Source: an uncultured Schlesneria sp. (GTDB taxonomy: Bacteria; Planctomycetota; Planctomycetia; Planctomycetales; Planctomycetaceae). From it: a DNA stretch of 57,955 nt. The stretch covers positions 1-57,955 of the forward strand of contig CAIVEI010000105.1 of assembly GCA_903904835.1 (NCBI GenBank). Direction: 5' to 3'. Positions 1 to 7,727 of the stretch are shown piece by piece. Numbering within the stretch: the first letter of the stretch is position 1; each line of letters opens with the position of its first letter. Under the pieces are notes generated by a model, which saw only the letters and a list, made by a program, of their open reading frames with translations, was not told where the DNA came from and ran no database searches. The position numbers were made by a program, and so were the translations under genes.

Positions 1-140
1 GAAATCGACGCAACATTATCACGCAATCTCATTTATTGGCTACCCCTGCGAGTTCACGAAAATACGTAGATCCAATTATATCAATGAGTTCCGTCATCGA
101 GGCGAACTGGACATTCAGCGAAAACGAGGGTAAAGACAAG

Positions 141-190
141 GCTTCAGCCCGTGCGCGACAACTTTTCGTGCGGGCTAAACCCCAGACTAC
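141..190. repeat. Dispersed palindrome (GCCCG type), copy 1
   Basis: Imperfect palindrome whose arms read GCTTCAGCCCG and CGGGCTAAACC. A close copy lies at 34118-34176 in a gene-free stretch. It sits directly behind the stop codon of the reverse transcriptase gene (minus strand), so it could also form the 3' end of that transcript. No T-run marks it as a classical terminator. No gene is supported in the rest of 1-211. Confidence 0.6.
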
Positions 191-211
191 AAAACTTCAT
201 AACCCCAATGG

Positions 212-1612
212 TTACCTGGTCCAGTTGATCGCTTGAAACAACTCGCTCAACTTCTGGCCGCGGGCTGGGTTCAGCATGGAAACGTGTGCGATGCGGCCTT
301 GCAGGTGGTGGTAGAAGTCTTCGACTTGATTGCGATTTTGTGTTGAGGGTCCGTGCCGAAGACAGTTCGTCAGGATGGCCTTAAGCTTGTCAAAGTCTGC
401 ACGAACGACATTGGGTCGCTCATTCACGACGACTCCAGTCACCGTCAGTCTCTGGTGAGCACGAAGAATCCGGCTCTTTGAATGGTTAAAGCTGAATCGT
501 TCTTGCCGGACGATTTTATAAACGAGTTGAATGATGGTTCCCAAGGCATAGTGCACGTCAGACGGACCCGAGATCGTAAGATCGTCGGCATACCTTGTGT
601 ATGTTGCTCCAAATGATTTGGCGAATCCGGACAGTCGGATGTCCATCCCGAATGCGGATAAATTCGCTAATGCAGGGGACGTTGGAGCACCCTGTGGCAG
701 GTGTCTGCGAAAGTACGGAACAATCGCGTAGGGTCCCTGCTCTTGAAAGCGAAGATTGCCGGGCAATGCTGACGTTGTCAGCAAACCGAGCCAGATGGCG
801 ACTTCGCGAGAATAGCCCAGACTTCGAAAGATCGCCACGACACGAGCAAAGCTGACTGTCGTGTAGAAATTCTCCAGATCAAATTTCAAGAGAATCGTTT
901 GTCCGACGTGCGGACGGGCATTCGTCAGGATCGACTTTCCTTTGACAAAGCCGTGCGAAGACCCGTGAGCGGGGACTTTGTCCAGTAGTTCGCGCAGAAG
1001 TTTGGATTGCAGAGACTTGAGAACCGATTTAGGAGATTCGATCAAGCGCCATCCGCCAAGTCGCTTCTTCACCCAACGGAAATGATAATGGGCCGCCGCC
1101 TCGGTTTCGGGCCGACCTCCCGAAAATCGATGAACGAGCCAGGCTAACCGGTTCAATGGAAGACCAAACCAATTAGCGAGCTCCTCGGGGGTATGAAAAA
1201 TCGGCAGATTGAAACGTTGAAGCCGAGTCTCATCGCCATCGCGGCTGAGATCAAGATAATGACCGGTCCGCGAACCGTACCTGGCATAACGATAGGGGGC
1301 AGGTCCTTGGGTTTCGACAAAAGGTATCGATCGATGACGAGCCCTCGTCGCTTTTTTGCGCCGGTTCGGAACAAGCCGACTTTTTCCAGGTCTCCGTCGG
1401 TAATGCTTTGGTCTTGGCTCTGACCTTCGGGACGGCTTGAGATGACTTTTCTCTGACGAAGTTCTTGAAACCAACGAATCTTCAGCCCGACGCGCAAGCG
1501 AGGGATCTTCCCTCTTATTATTCGCGTCCGCTTTATCAGGATTTTTTGGCGGTGCGGTGCGAATGGTCGGTCGCCATCCGAACTGTTGCAACAACCAACT
1601 GAAAAACCCCAT
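212..1612 (-). CDS. Retron-type reverse transcriptase with N-terminal extension
   Basis: RNA-directed DNA polymerase that would reverse-transcribe the adjacent msr-msd RNA into msDNA. The 466-residue protein has a basic, Arg-rich N-terminal extension of roughly 150 residues, then an RT palm/fingers region. Visible motifs: TNARPH (retron NAxxH motif, about residue 228), first catalytic Asp in KFDLENFY (D245), LPQGAPTSPALANL, the YADD box at 341-344 and a VTG motif near 391. NAxxH and VTG mark retron RTs. QGAPTSP rather than QGxxSS, and no maturase or HNH domain, argue against DGR and group II intron enzymes. The extension resembles that of myxobacterial retron RTs (Mx162 group), which are of similar length. 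The start at 1612 is preferred because an AGGAAAG ribosome-binding site lies about 10 nt upstream and an upstream in-frame ATG at 1756 would lie inside the ncRNA. No separate effector gene follows before the window edge. Confidence 0.9.
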   Translation of the reverse strand: MGFFSWLLQQFGWRPTIRTAPPKNPDKADANNKREDPSLARRAEDSLVSRTSSEKSHLKPSRRSEPRPKHYRRRPGKSRLVPNRRKKATRARHRSIPFVETQGPAPYRYARYGSRTGHYLDLSRDGDETRLQRFNLPIFHTPEELANWFGLPLNRLAWLVHRFSGGRPETEAAAHYHFRWVKKRLGGWRLIESPKSVLKSLQSKLLRELLDKVPAHGSSHGFVKGKSILTNARPHVGQTILLKFDLENFYTTVSFARVVAIFRSLGYSREVAIWLGLLTTSALPGNLRFQEQGPYAIVPYFRRHLPQGAPTSPALANLSAFGMDIRLSGFAKSFGATYTRYADDLTISGPSDVHYALGTIIQLVYKIVRQERFSFNHSKSRILRAHQRLTVTGVVVNERPNVVRADFDKLKAILTNCLRHGPSTQNRNQVEDFYHHLQGRIAHVSMLNPARGQKLSELFQAINWTR

Positions 1613-1660
1613 AAAGCAACTTTCCTGACGACCGATCGAACCTGAGTATCGAGACAAAAA

Positions 1661-1842
1661 CACTGACCTGCGGGCCGCACAACCGATCCCGTGGCGAAGA
1701 GTCCCCACGGCACATGACTGCCGTGGGCGACTCTTCACAGCTCGATTGAGGAACAACGTGGCGACCGCGGGGTATCCCCGCAGTGTTCAGCTCATCCCGT
1801 AAGGGAAGGCCAAACGAGTCTTGTGCGACCCACAGGACAGCG
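1661..1842 (-). ncRNA. Putative retron msr-msd RNA
   Basis: A 182-nt segment between promoter and RT with retron RNA architecture. Read on the minus strand: a1 (1842-1823); a short TCCC/GGGA hairpin (1806-1795); a 9-bp hairpin with ATA loop (1784-1764), the likely msr stem-loop; a long hairpin (1736-1696) with 17 paired bases, one bulge and a 6-nt loop, the likely msd; then a2 (1680-1661). a1 and a2 pair over 20 nt with three G-U pairs and one mismatch. An AGC at 1792-1790, just before the 9-bp hairpin, could hold the priming guanosine about 32 nt after a1. That placement is tentative; an alternative AGC is at 1742-1740. The predicted msDNA would be short, of the order of 55-80 nt. The structure is seen in the sequence; the function is inferred from the adjacent retron RT. 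Confidence 0.82.
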
Positions 1843-1847
1843 ACAAT

Positions 1848-1875
1848 ATCCTAGCTGACTGCGAAGCGTGGTCAA
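1848..1875 (-). promoter_or_regulatory. Candidate sigma70 promoter of the retron RNA
   Basis: On the minus strand a TTGACC box (1875-1870) is followed after 16 bp by TAGGAT (1853-1848). Only 5 nt separate the -10 box from the first base of a1, so transcription would begin at about the 5' end of the a1 repeat, as expected for a retron RNA. Confidence 0.5.
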
Positions 1876-1978
1876 TGAGCGGACGACACGATCGCTCAAT
1901 CTCTTATGAATCGTCGGTGAGGAATTGAAGACGCACTCGGTTTCGAGCGATCGTTGAACTTCGGTCGTACTAACGTGA

Positions 1979-4900
1979 TCACCGCGCATCACCGTTGAGA
2001 ATAAAAGCGGCCCAAAGCGCAGGGTGCGTGCGAGTGGAATTGGAACCGATGTAATCGGGTTCAACAGGCTCTTTGTTCGTGGCACCACCGTCGATGTCGT
2101 CTTCTTCTCTCGGCACTAGACCTCGGCGGCTCCGGGCCAGTTCCTCCCTTAATTCATCTTTACTCAAATCGGGCAGGGACTGATGCAGTTGAGTGACCAG
2201 ATTGTCACGCTGATTTTTTATCAACCTTGCATCTCTGAGAACGGTCAATTGCGCCTGCCTCAGGGATTCGGATTTTGTCATCCCCCGCTCCCAAAGGTTC
2301 GAGTAAAACTCGCGCATCAGCAGACTGGTTGCTGCGTCGTCGACCTTCCAAAGACTGCTGACAACGGAACGTGCTCCGGCAGTGAGAAAGGCCCGCGTGA
2401 GTCCCAATACGCCGTCCCCACCCGCGGTACAGCCGATCCCCGTTTCGCAAGCCGACAGAACAACCAGGTCCGTCCGGCGAAGGTCAAGACTTCCGATCTC
2501 TTCTGCGGTGAGAAAACCGGGCTTACTGTCGCTCGCAGATGAGGGGGCCAGAACCAGCCCCGATAACAGCAATTGATTGCGCCGGACAAAGATATCGCTT
2601 CGACCCAAATTCGCGTGTCCCGCAGCGCCCCGATCACCTTGCACGGTAACATCCTGAATTTGTCCAGTCAGCACTGCAGCTTGGGAGGGCGGAATGAACA
2701 GCCCGTGACCGGCAAAATGAACGCACTGCCAGTTCCGTTCAAGCGCAGTTGCAAACTCTTCAGCAGTCGCGTGCCGCTGAGTGAGCGTTCGGGTTTCCTG
2801 ATTGACACCAACGTTCTTCGAAAAAAGTTCGTTGACCTCATCGATTTCGAGTTGGGTGGCAATCAGGTTCTGTATGCTTTCACAATCGGGCAAGATTTCC
2901 CGCGACTTTTGCTTACTTACATTGTTGGTCGCGTGATATTGAATGTCGCCAACCACTAGCAGGCCACCTCTTGTGAGAGACCTTCGGTCGGTTCCAACTG
3001 CGGGGTCAGGAGACCCGCGCAATGCATGTGCAGGGTCGGTTGACCCGCGCAAAACTTGCGTTTCTTTCGGGCGCGTCAGTTGTTGGTACAGCCAACGGCC
3101 TGAATTCGCGTAATGGATCGCGTAATCTTCCAAGGCATAAGACCCGCGGGCGCGACCCGGTAGAGCGGCGAATGAGACGAAGCACAATGGACCATCAGGT
3201 GCGATCACGAGCGAATCAACACCCTCAAGATAATTTTGGAGTGGATTCCAGATCAACTTGGCCAACTCGTGAGTTGGCCCTTCAATGTTGTCCAGTTTCC
3301 CAATCGTCAGCTTGTCGATTGACTTTCTCCAAGCCTCGACGCCGGCATGTATCAGCTGTGAATATCCAAGCTCAACACAGACGGGTGGCGCGTCCCGCCT
3401 GACAATAAATGCCAGCATTTCTGGCTCGCGCAACAGCGTACCGCGATTGCCTGGTTGTGGGTGGTAGTAGGTGTATTGCACAAAATCGATGAACGCCGTC
3501 CTGGTTGGTAGCTTGGACTGCATTTCTTGCCATGTGACTTCGGTTTCAACGGTTTGACGGTTGGTTGAAACAATTGAGCGAGTTTCAAACGCCAAACGGC
3601 TATCTGCGATTTCTTTGTTATTTGACGCCTTCACCAACCGCTCGATCCAGACATTGGAATTCGAATTTCCGGTAAATGCCGCGTGCTTGAGCGTCTGGCG
3701 CGCAACGCGAACTTTTTCCCGTTGGCTCGTCAATTCTGGATGATCGTGGGCCAATTGATCGGCAATCTGAAACGACGAAGCGCTCCCCTTAACCACCAGC
3801 ACCTGGTTATATGCTGAGACCAGGTCGTGCTCGACGCGCGCGACAGAAAGCACTTTTTCTAAAGAATAATTAAAATCCTTTAGCATCATCAGCCGTGCGG
3901 AACCGCTTTGGCCGGGCGCGTCTTTTCGATAAAAATCGTGTAGCAATTCCCAAAAGTCGTCATAAAACGCACGGGCTTTTTCATTGATTCCTGCGGAGAG
4001 CAAACTCGACCCGCTCAGCTCCAAAGCGACTTTAAGTCTCCAAGGATCTCGGGTGCCCCATTTTTCTTTGAACAGATCCAAATGATTTTCGGCGAGCACA
4101 ATTGATTGCTCATGTTCGCCGCTCCACCTGTGAAAAAGAGACCGTTCGACGAGGACAAAGAAATAGGCGGGATGCAGTTTGCCGCCGTGCTTCATGATGA
4201 TTTGCTCGGCCCGACCTAACAGTTGCTGGGCGTCTTTCCTGCTCAAATGCTTGTAATTTGTGTAGTAATTTAACTGGTGAAGCTTGAGCATCGCATAAAC
4301 ACAGTCGCCAATCTCTTCGCCATGCGGTAGTGCGCGATAGGCCTCGACGGCATCCAGTGCTCGGGCTCGCGCGGTTTCCAAGAGTCGCCAAGAGAAATCA
4401 TCTTCCGGCGCTCCCGTGTCACGAATTGCATCCGCTTCGCACGAAAGCGACTCCGATTCCAGGAAAATCGCGAAACAAAAATTGGGGTGACGCTGCAAAT
4501 TCAATGACCGTAATGCTTCTTGCACTTTTCGAAACTCATGCGCGGACCCAAAACAGTCATTAAGCCCTTGATATTTGACGGTCCCGAGTAAGATTCGCCG
4601 ATCCGAGGTGATTCGATGTTTTTCGCCGCGCGTCGCTTCAGTAACTGCGAGCGCTTCGCAAGCAAGGACAATCGCCTGCGAAGATTCTCCATGCAGACTC
4701 AGACACGCTGCAAGAAGGCTTTTGGGATAGGCCAAATCCGGGTGACCTACTCCTTGATGTTTGAGGCGGATTTCAATCGCCTCGTTGAGCATCCTTTCGG
4801 CCTGAGAAAATTGCCGCACCATGTACTGCGACTGTGCGAGTGATTCAAGGCTTTCGGCGCAATCGGGATCTTTAGGATCGAGGATTGTCTTGCGAATCAG

Positions 4901-5884
4901 TTGGGCCCGCCCCAACTTGGCTTCGGCATGGTCTTTCCACCATGTATCATGCATCCGTCCTTGACGGTTGAGTACCCGCGCGTAGGGTCGCGAGAATTCT
5001 CCGACACATTCCTTGAAAATCGCCAGTGCGTCCTCGTAAAGACGGTCGGCTTCATCGAAGTCACCTCGGTCGTCAGCCAGCGTCGCCAGAACGTACTGGC
5101 AATCCGCGAAGTCTGGGTGCAGCTCTCCGTACGTTTCTCGCAAGGCTTCGGCGGCTTGTTTTGCTGCATCCGAGGCCAGCAGATAGAAATCAGCGTGTTC
5201 ACAGTAAAGCCAGGCCAGTCGCAACAGAGATTCGGCAACTTCGGCGTGGGGATGACCCCAGATTGCTCGCCGCATGGCGACCGCTTCTTCTGCGGTTGCG
5301 ATCCCTTCAAGGAACCTGCCGCTGGCGTGCAATGCTTCCGCGTGTCGCTGTTTTTGGGATGCCTCACGCCATTGTGCCCGGTCTCCATTCGGTCGATCGG
5401 CCATGACACGAAGATCCTCCAATCTCCTTTTTGCCTGTCGGGCCTGCCAATGGTCGGCATTTGAATGAAGCGAAACGACTTCGTGCAAAACCACTTCACT
5501 CGCCTCAGAAGTTCCGACGGCGAGCTCGAGTTCTGACAGACGCAGCAGCGCTTCCCCCAGCGCCGATGCCGCAGGACGCTCTTCTGTACGAAGGTTGTCG
5601 ACGCCCCGTCGGCTCAGCACAAGTTGTTCATCAAGATCAACGTTGTTGCGGTCGGGCAGCGCGCGAATGATAACGGGGTTTGTTTGAAACGGTATCTTGA
5701 TCGAGTCGATTTTGTTCGCACCCGTCCACCACAGACTGCCGACGACGATTCCCCCCGTCGCGAGTGCAATTATCGCCGCAGACACGCGAAAACGATTCTT
5801 GACTGCCGTTGCGAAGAATCCGGGCGCTGACGCAGCCAGGCTCGCTTCGTTTTCATGGTGAGGCGTTGGTGGCGTCTTTGGCAT
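1979..5884 (-). CDS. Membrane-anchored TPR-CHAT caspase-like protease
   Basis: A 1301-residue protein. A short cytoplasmic N-terminus precedes one transmembrane helix (about 34-53), then a long alpha-helical region (about 90-720) with TPR-type repeats (for example HPDFADCQYVLATLADDRGD), then a C-terminal CHAT peptidase domain (about 790-1301). The catalytic His is in HFAGHG (about residue 1057) and the Cys in LSACETG (about 1145), so the dyad looks intact. CHAT domains are caspase-like cysteine proteases found in bacterial conflict and programmed-death systems; TPRs usually bind the trigger or substrate. It is the last gene of the sigma factor-kinase operon, 33 nt behind the DUF1559 gene, and 136 nt before the retron RNA. 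Oddity: residues about 943-972 are encoded by a dispersed intergenic repeat inserted in frame (see repeat at 2975-3052). Confidence 0.88.
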   Translation of the reverse strand: MPKTPPTPHHENEASLAASAPGFFATAVKNRFRVSAAIIALATGGIVVGSLWWTGANKIDSIKIPFQTNPVIIRALPDRNNVDLDEQLVLSRRGVDNLRTEERPAASALGEALLRLSELELAVGTSEASEVVLHEVVSLHSNADHWQARQAKRRLEDLRVMADRPNGDRAQWREASQKQRHAEALHASGRFLEGIATAEEAVAMRRAIWGHPHAEVAESLLRLAWLYCEHADFYLLASDAAKQAAEALRETYGELHPDFADCQYVLATLADDRGDFDEADRLYEDALAIFKECVGEFSRPYARVLNRQGRMHDTWWKDHAEAKLGRAQLIRKTILDPKDPDCAESLESLAQSQYMVRQFSQAERMLNEAIEIRLKHQGVGHPDLAYPKSLLAACLSLHGESSQAIVLACEALAVTEATRGEKHRITSDRRILLGTVKYQGLNDCFGSAHEFRKVQEALRSLNLQRHPNFCFAIFLESESLSCEADAIRDTGAPEDDFSWRLLETARARALDAVEAYRALPHGEEIGDCVYAMLKLHQLNYYTNYKHLSRKDAQQLLGRAEQIIMKHGGKLHPAYFFVLVERSLFHRWSGEHEQSIVLAENHLDLFKEKWGTRDPWRLKVALELSGSSLLSAGINEKARAFYDDFWELLHDFYRKDAPGQSGSARLMMLKDFNYSLEKVLSVARVEHDLVSAYNQVLVVKGSASSFQIADQLAHDHPELTSQREKVRVARQTLKHAAFTGNSNSNVWIERLVKASNNKEIADSRLAFETRSIVSTNRQTVETEVTWQEMQSKLPTRTAFIDFVQYTYYHPQPGNRGTLLREPEMLAFIVRRDAPPVCVELGYSQLIHAGVEAWRKSIDKLTIGKLDNIEGPTHELAKLIWNPLQNYLEGVDSLVIAPDGPLCFVSFAALPGRARGSYALEDYAIHYANSGRWLYQQLTRPKETQVLRGSTDPAHALRGSPDPAVGTDRRSLTRGGLLVVGDIQYHATNNVSKQKSREILPDCESIQNLIATQLEIDEVNELFSKNVGVNQETRTLTQRHATAEEFATALERNWQCVHFAGHGLFIPPSQAAVLTGQIQDVTVQGDRGAAGHANLGRSDIFVRRNQLLLSGLVLAPSSASDSKPGFLTAEEIGSLDLRRTDLVVLSACETGIGCTAGGDGVLGLTRAFLTAGARSVVSSLWKVDDAATSLLMREFYSNLWERGMTKSESLRQAQLTVLRDARLIKNQRDNLVTQLHQSLPDLSKDELREELARSRRGLVPREEDDIDGGATNKEPVEPDYIGSNSTRTHPALWAAFILNGDAR
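2975..3052. repeat. Dispersed GTCAGGAGACCC repeat inside the CHAT gene
   Basis: Contains GAGACCTTCGGTC followed by GCGGGGTCAGGAGACCCGCGC and a second diverged unit ending GTTGACCCGCGC. Near-identical intergenic sequence flanks the IS element (22366-22404 and 23958-24003). Here it is translated on the minus strand as a Pro/Asp/Arg-rich stretch with the doublet RGSTDPA / RGSPDPA, without breaking the reading frame. Confidence 0.7.
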
Positions 5885-5917
5885 GATTTAATCATTTCTG
5901 AATGCCATGCGGCAGTA

Positions 5918-7180
5918 TTAATAGTCACCGGAGGTGGCTTCGCCGTCACTGATTCCGCCAAGACGAAGCAGATTTAGATAGAGCGAACCCTTATTCATTA
6001 CTTGTCCGTACGACGCAATGTCAGTAGGGTCAGAGCTTCCGATAGCACCGACGGAAATGTTGCTAATTCCTCTTACCGAACCGTCCGCGAGGGCGAAATG
6101 AACGACGTTCGTATGCAAGCTTCCGAACGTGTTGCCGTAGCCGACATCGTTAATCCCGTCTGTGAAATAAATCTGGCCAGTGGCGATCGACATTGTGCTG
6201 TGTATCGGGTTGCTGACGCCCATAGAAGTCGGGCCGATATCCGTGTAGCCGGTTTCGCCAAACATCAACGTGTTGCTGAGTCCGTCAGTGACGTCTGCAA
6301 ACCGATGGCCTTTCGCTTGGGGAAACCCATAAGGAACAGGACCGCTATATCCCGCGCTGTAATTGAAGATACCACGGTATTTCCCTGGCGTTGCGGGGGT
6401 TTCATACCAGTCCCCCCCTACCGCAGCGTAGGAAGCTCTTGTCATCGTCTGGTTTCCAGGTATTCCACAAAAAACGTTATAATTCGCGCCGTACGGCCCC
6501 GGGGTAAAATCGACAAATGGGACTCCCCGCAAAACCAACAACAGTACAGTGTCAAACGAATCGGGTGGCGGAAGGTCGGGGCACATCAGACCGGGGATCG
6601 TTCCTTGGGCACCGTACCGCCCGCCAGGAGCGGGCGGAGCTTGCGGAGACTGTGGTTGAGTCCAGTCGCTCGACTGAGTCGGCGGACGATTGATAGGATT
6701 CTTGAACCAGAAGACGTAATTCGGATCGAAGCTGAAGCCGTTGTAGTACGCGGTTTGTTCCAGATAGGGAAGCAAAACGACAAGCGGCCCCGTCTGTTGG
6801 ATGTCGGTGCCAGGGGGCAGATACCCGTAACTCGACTCGAAATTAATCGCCGCCAAGGCAAGATTTTTGAGGTTGTTCTTACATTGCGTGCGGCGTGCCG
6901 CTTCACGCATCTGCTGTACGGCCGGCAGCAACAACGACACCAGAATGCCGATGATTGAGATCACGACAAGCAGCTCGATCATCGAAAACCCCGAGCGTCG
7001 ATCCCCAAGCGTGCAACGCTCCGAACCCCTCCGAATACTCACAGGTGAGTCGGGATGCGTTAGCACCGGGACTCTTCGGCCATTGAACACAGTACGTCGG
7101 TGGAAGGAAATCGTCCGAGTGCCAACGCATCTCGGCTCACCGGGGCCTAGATTGATTCGTTGTCGGTTCATCTTGCTCAC
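5918..7180 (-). CDS. DUF1559 pseudopilin-like protein
   Basis: A 420-residue protein with a type IV prepilin-like segment, [15 protein letters not shown] (around residue 65), followed by the DUF1559 hallmark [27 protein letters not shown] and the family C-terminus ([13 protein letters not shown]). The family is hugely expanded in planctomycetes; members are thought to be exported by a pseudopilin pathway, exact role unknown. The leader before the prepilin motif is long (about 60 residues, basic), so the true start may be further in; M at 7171 is an alternative. It sits 19 nt after the GspG-like gene and 33 nt before the CHAT gene, so it is probably co-transcribed with both. Confidence 0.87.
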   Translation of the reverse strand: MSKMNRQRINLGPGEPRCVGTRTISFHRRTVFNGRRVPVLTHPDSPVSIRRGSERCTLGDRRSGFSMIELLVVISIIGILVSLLLPAVQQMREAARRTQCKNNLKNLALAAINFESSYGYLPPGTDIQQTGPLVVLLPYLEQTAYYNGFSFDPNYVFWFKNPINRPPTQSSDWTQPQSPQAPPAPGGRYGAQGTIPGLMCPDLPPPDSFDTVLLLVLRGVPFVDFTPGPYGANYNVFCGIPGNQTMTRASYAAVGGDWYETPATPGKYRGIFNYSAGYSGPVPYGFPQAKGHRFADVTDGLSNTLMFGETGYTDIGPTSMGVSNPIHSTMSIATGQIYFTDGINDVGYGNTFGSLHTNVVHFALADGSVRGISNISVGAIGSSDPTDIASYGQVMNKGSLYLNLLRLGGISDGEATSGDY

Positions 7181-7199
7181 TCGCTTCGTTTAGCTCGTA

Positions 7200-7727
7200 T
7201 TACTTGCTGTCACGCAGGTGATAGTTCCGCGTCACATGAATATCATCAATGTCATCATCACTCGTTTGGTCATCAATGCCGTTTGGGCCATAGGATTTAA
7301 GAAAAATCGCCTTCTCTTTGTGATCAACTCGATAAACAAACGGCTGATTCCAGGGATCTTTTACCTGGCAGATCAATCGAAATACTTGCTGAAATTTCCC
7401 GGGACCTTTCCAGGATCGTTTGATCAGATCGAGTGCGCCCGGAAGACTTTCGGGAGGCGTTCGATTTTCACTTAACGCCCGGTCAACAAGGAACGTGCAA
7501 AGCGTTTCGAACTCAGAATTAATCTTCGATTCGTCGTCCTCAGGCACGTCTGACACACCCTTAACTTCGGGGACCTCCGGATTTCTATCAAGATGCAACG
7601 GTTCCGGCGGGAAGAAGTAACCGTAAAGATATGACGTCATGATTCCGACAAAGATCAACGGAAAGATCAACCGCAGATTATCCCAATTCACGTATTTTTC
7701 GAACAGGTTTTGGTTGGGTGAATTCAT
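7200..7727 (-). CDS. Single-pass membrane protein with GspG-like C-terminus
   Basis: A 175-residue protein with one N-terminal membrane helix (about 18-40, LRLIFPLIFVGIMTSYLYGY) and a C-terminal segment of the form DPWNQPFVYR ... SYGPNGIDD ... DDDI. This resembles the C-terminal, calcium-binding end of type II secretion major pseudopilins (GspG/T2SSG). It lacks the prepilin cleavage motif GFxxxE, so it is not a canonical pseudopilin. Its ATG overlaps the TGA of the kinase gene (ATGA), indicating translational coupling. Precise function unknown; membership in the kinase-CHAT operon is clear from spacing. Confidence 0.72.
   Translation of the reverse strand: MNSPNQNLFEKYVNWDNLRLIFPLIFVGIMTSYLYGYFFPPEPLHLDRNPEVPEVKGVSDVPEDDESKINSEFETLCTFLVDRALSENRTPPESLPGALDLIKRSWKGPGKFQQVFRLICQVKDPWNQPFVYRVDHKEKAIFLKSYGPNGIDDQTSDDDIDDIHVTRNYHLRDSK

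Noticed and set aside
36-236. 66-residue open frame at the left edge
   Set aside because: It runs through the GCCCG palindrome and overlaps the RT stop on the other strand; no family resemblance.
212-1612. Reverse transcriptase as group II intron maturase or DGR enzyme
   Set aside because: No maturase X/HNH domain, no intron domain V-like RNA, no template/variable repeat pair; QGAPTSP, NAxxH and VTG motifs plus the a1/a2-flanked hairpins fit a retron.
1613-1756. Longer RT start at the upstream in-frame ATG
   Set aside because: It would run through the a2 repeat and msd hairpin and has no ribosome-binding site; the start at 1612 has one.
6002-6958. 318-residue open frame on the plus strand
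   Set aside because: Antisense to the DUF1559 gene, no ribosome-binding site and no domain pattern.
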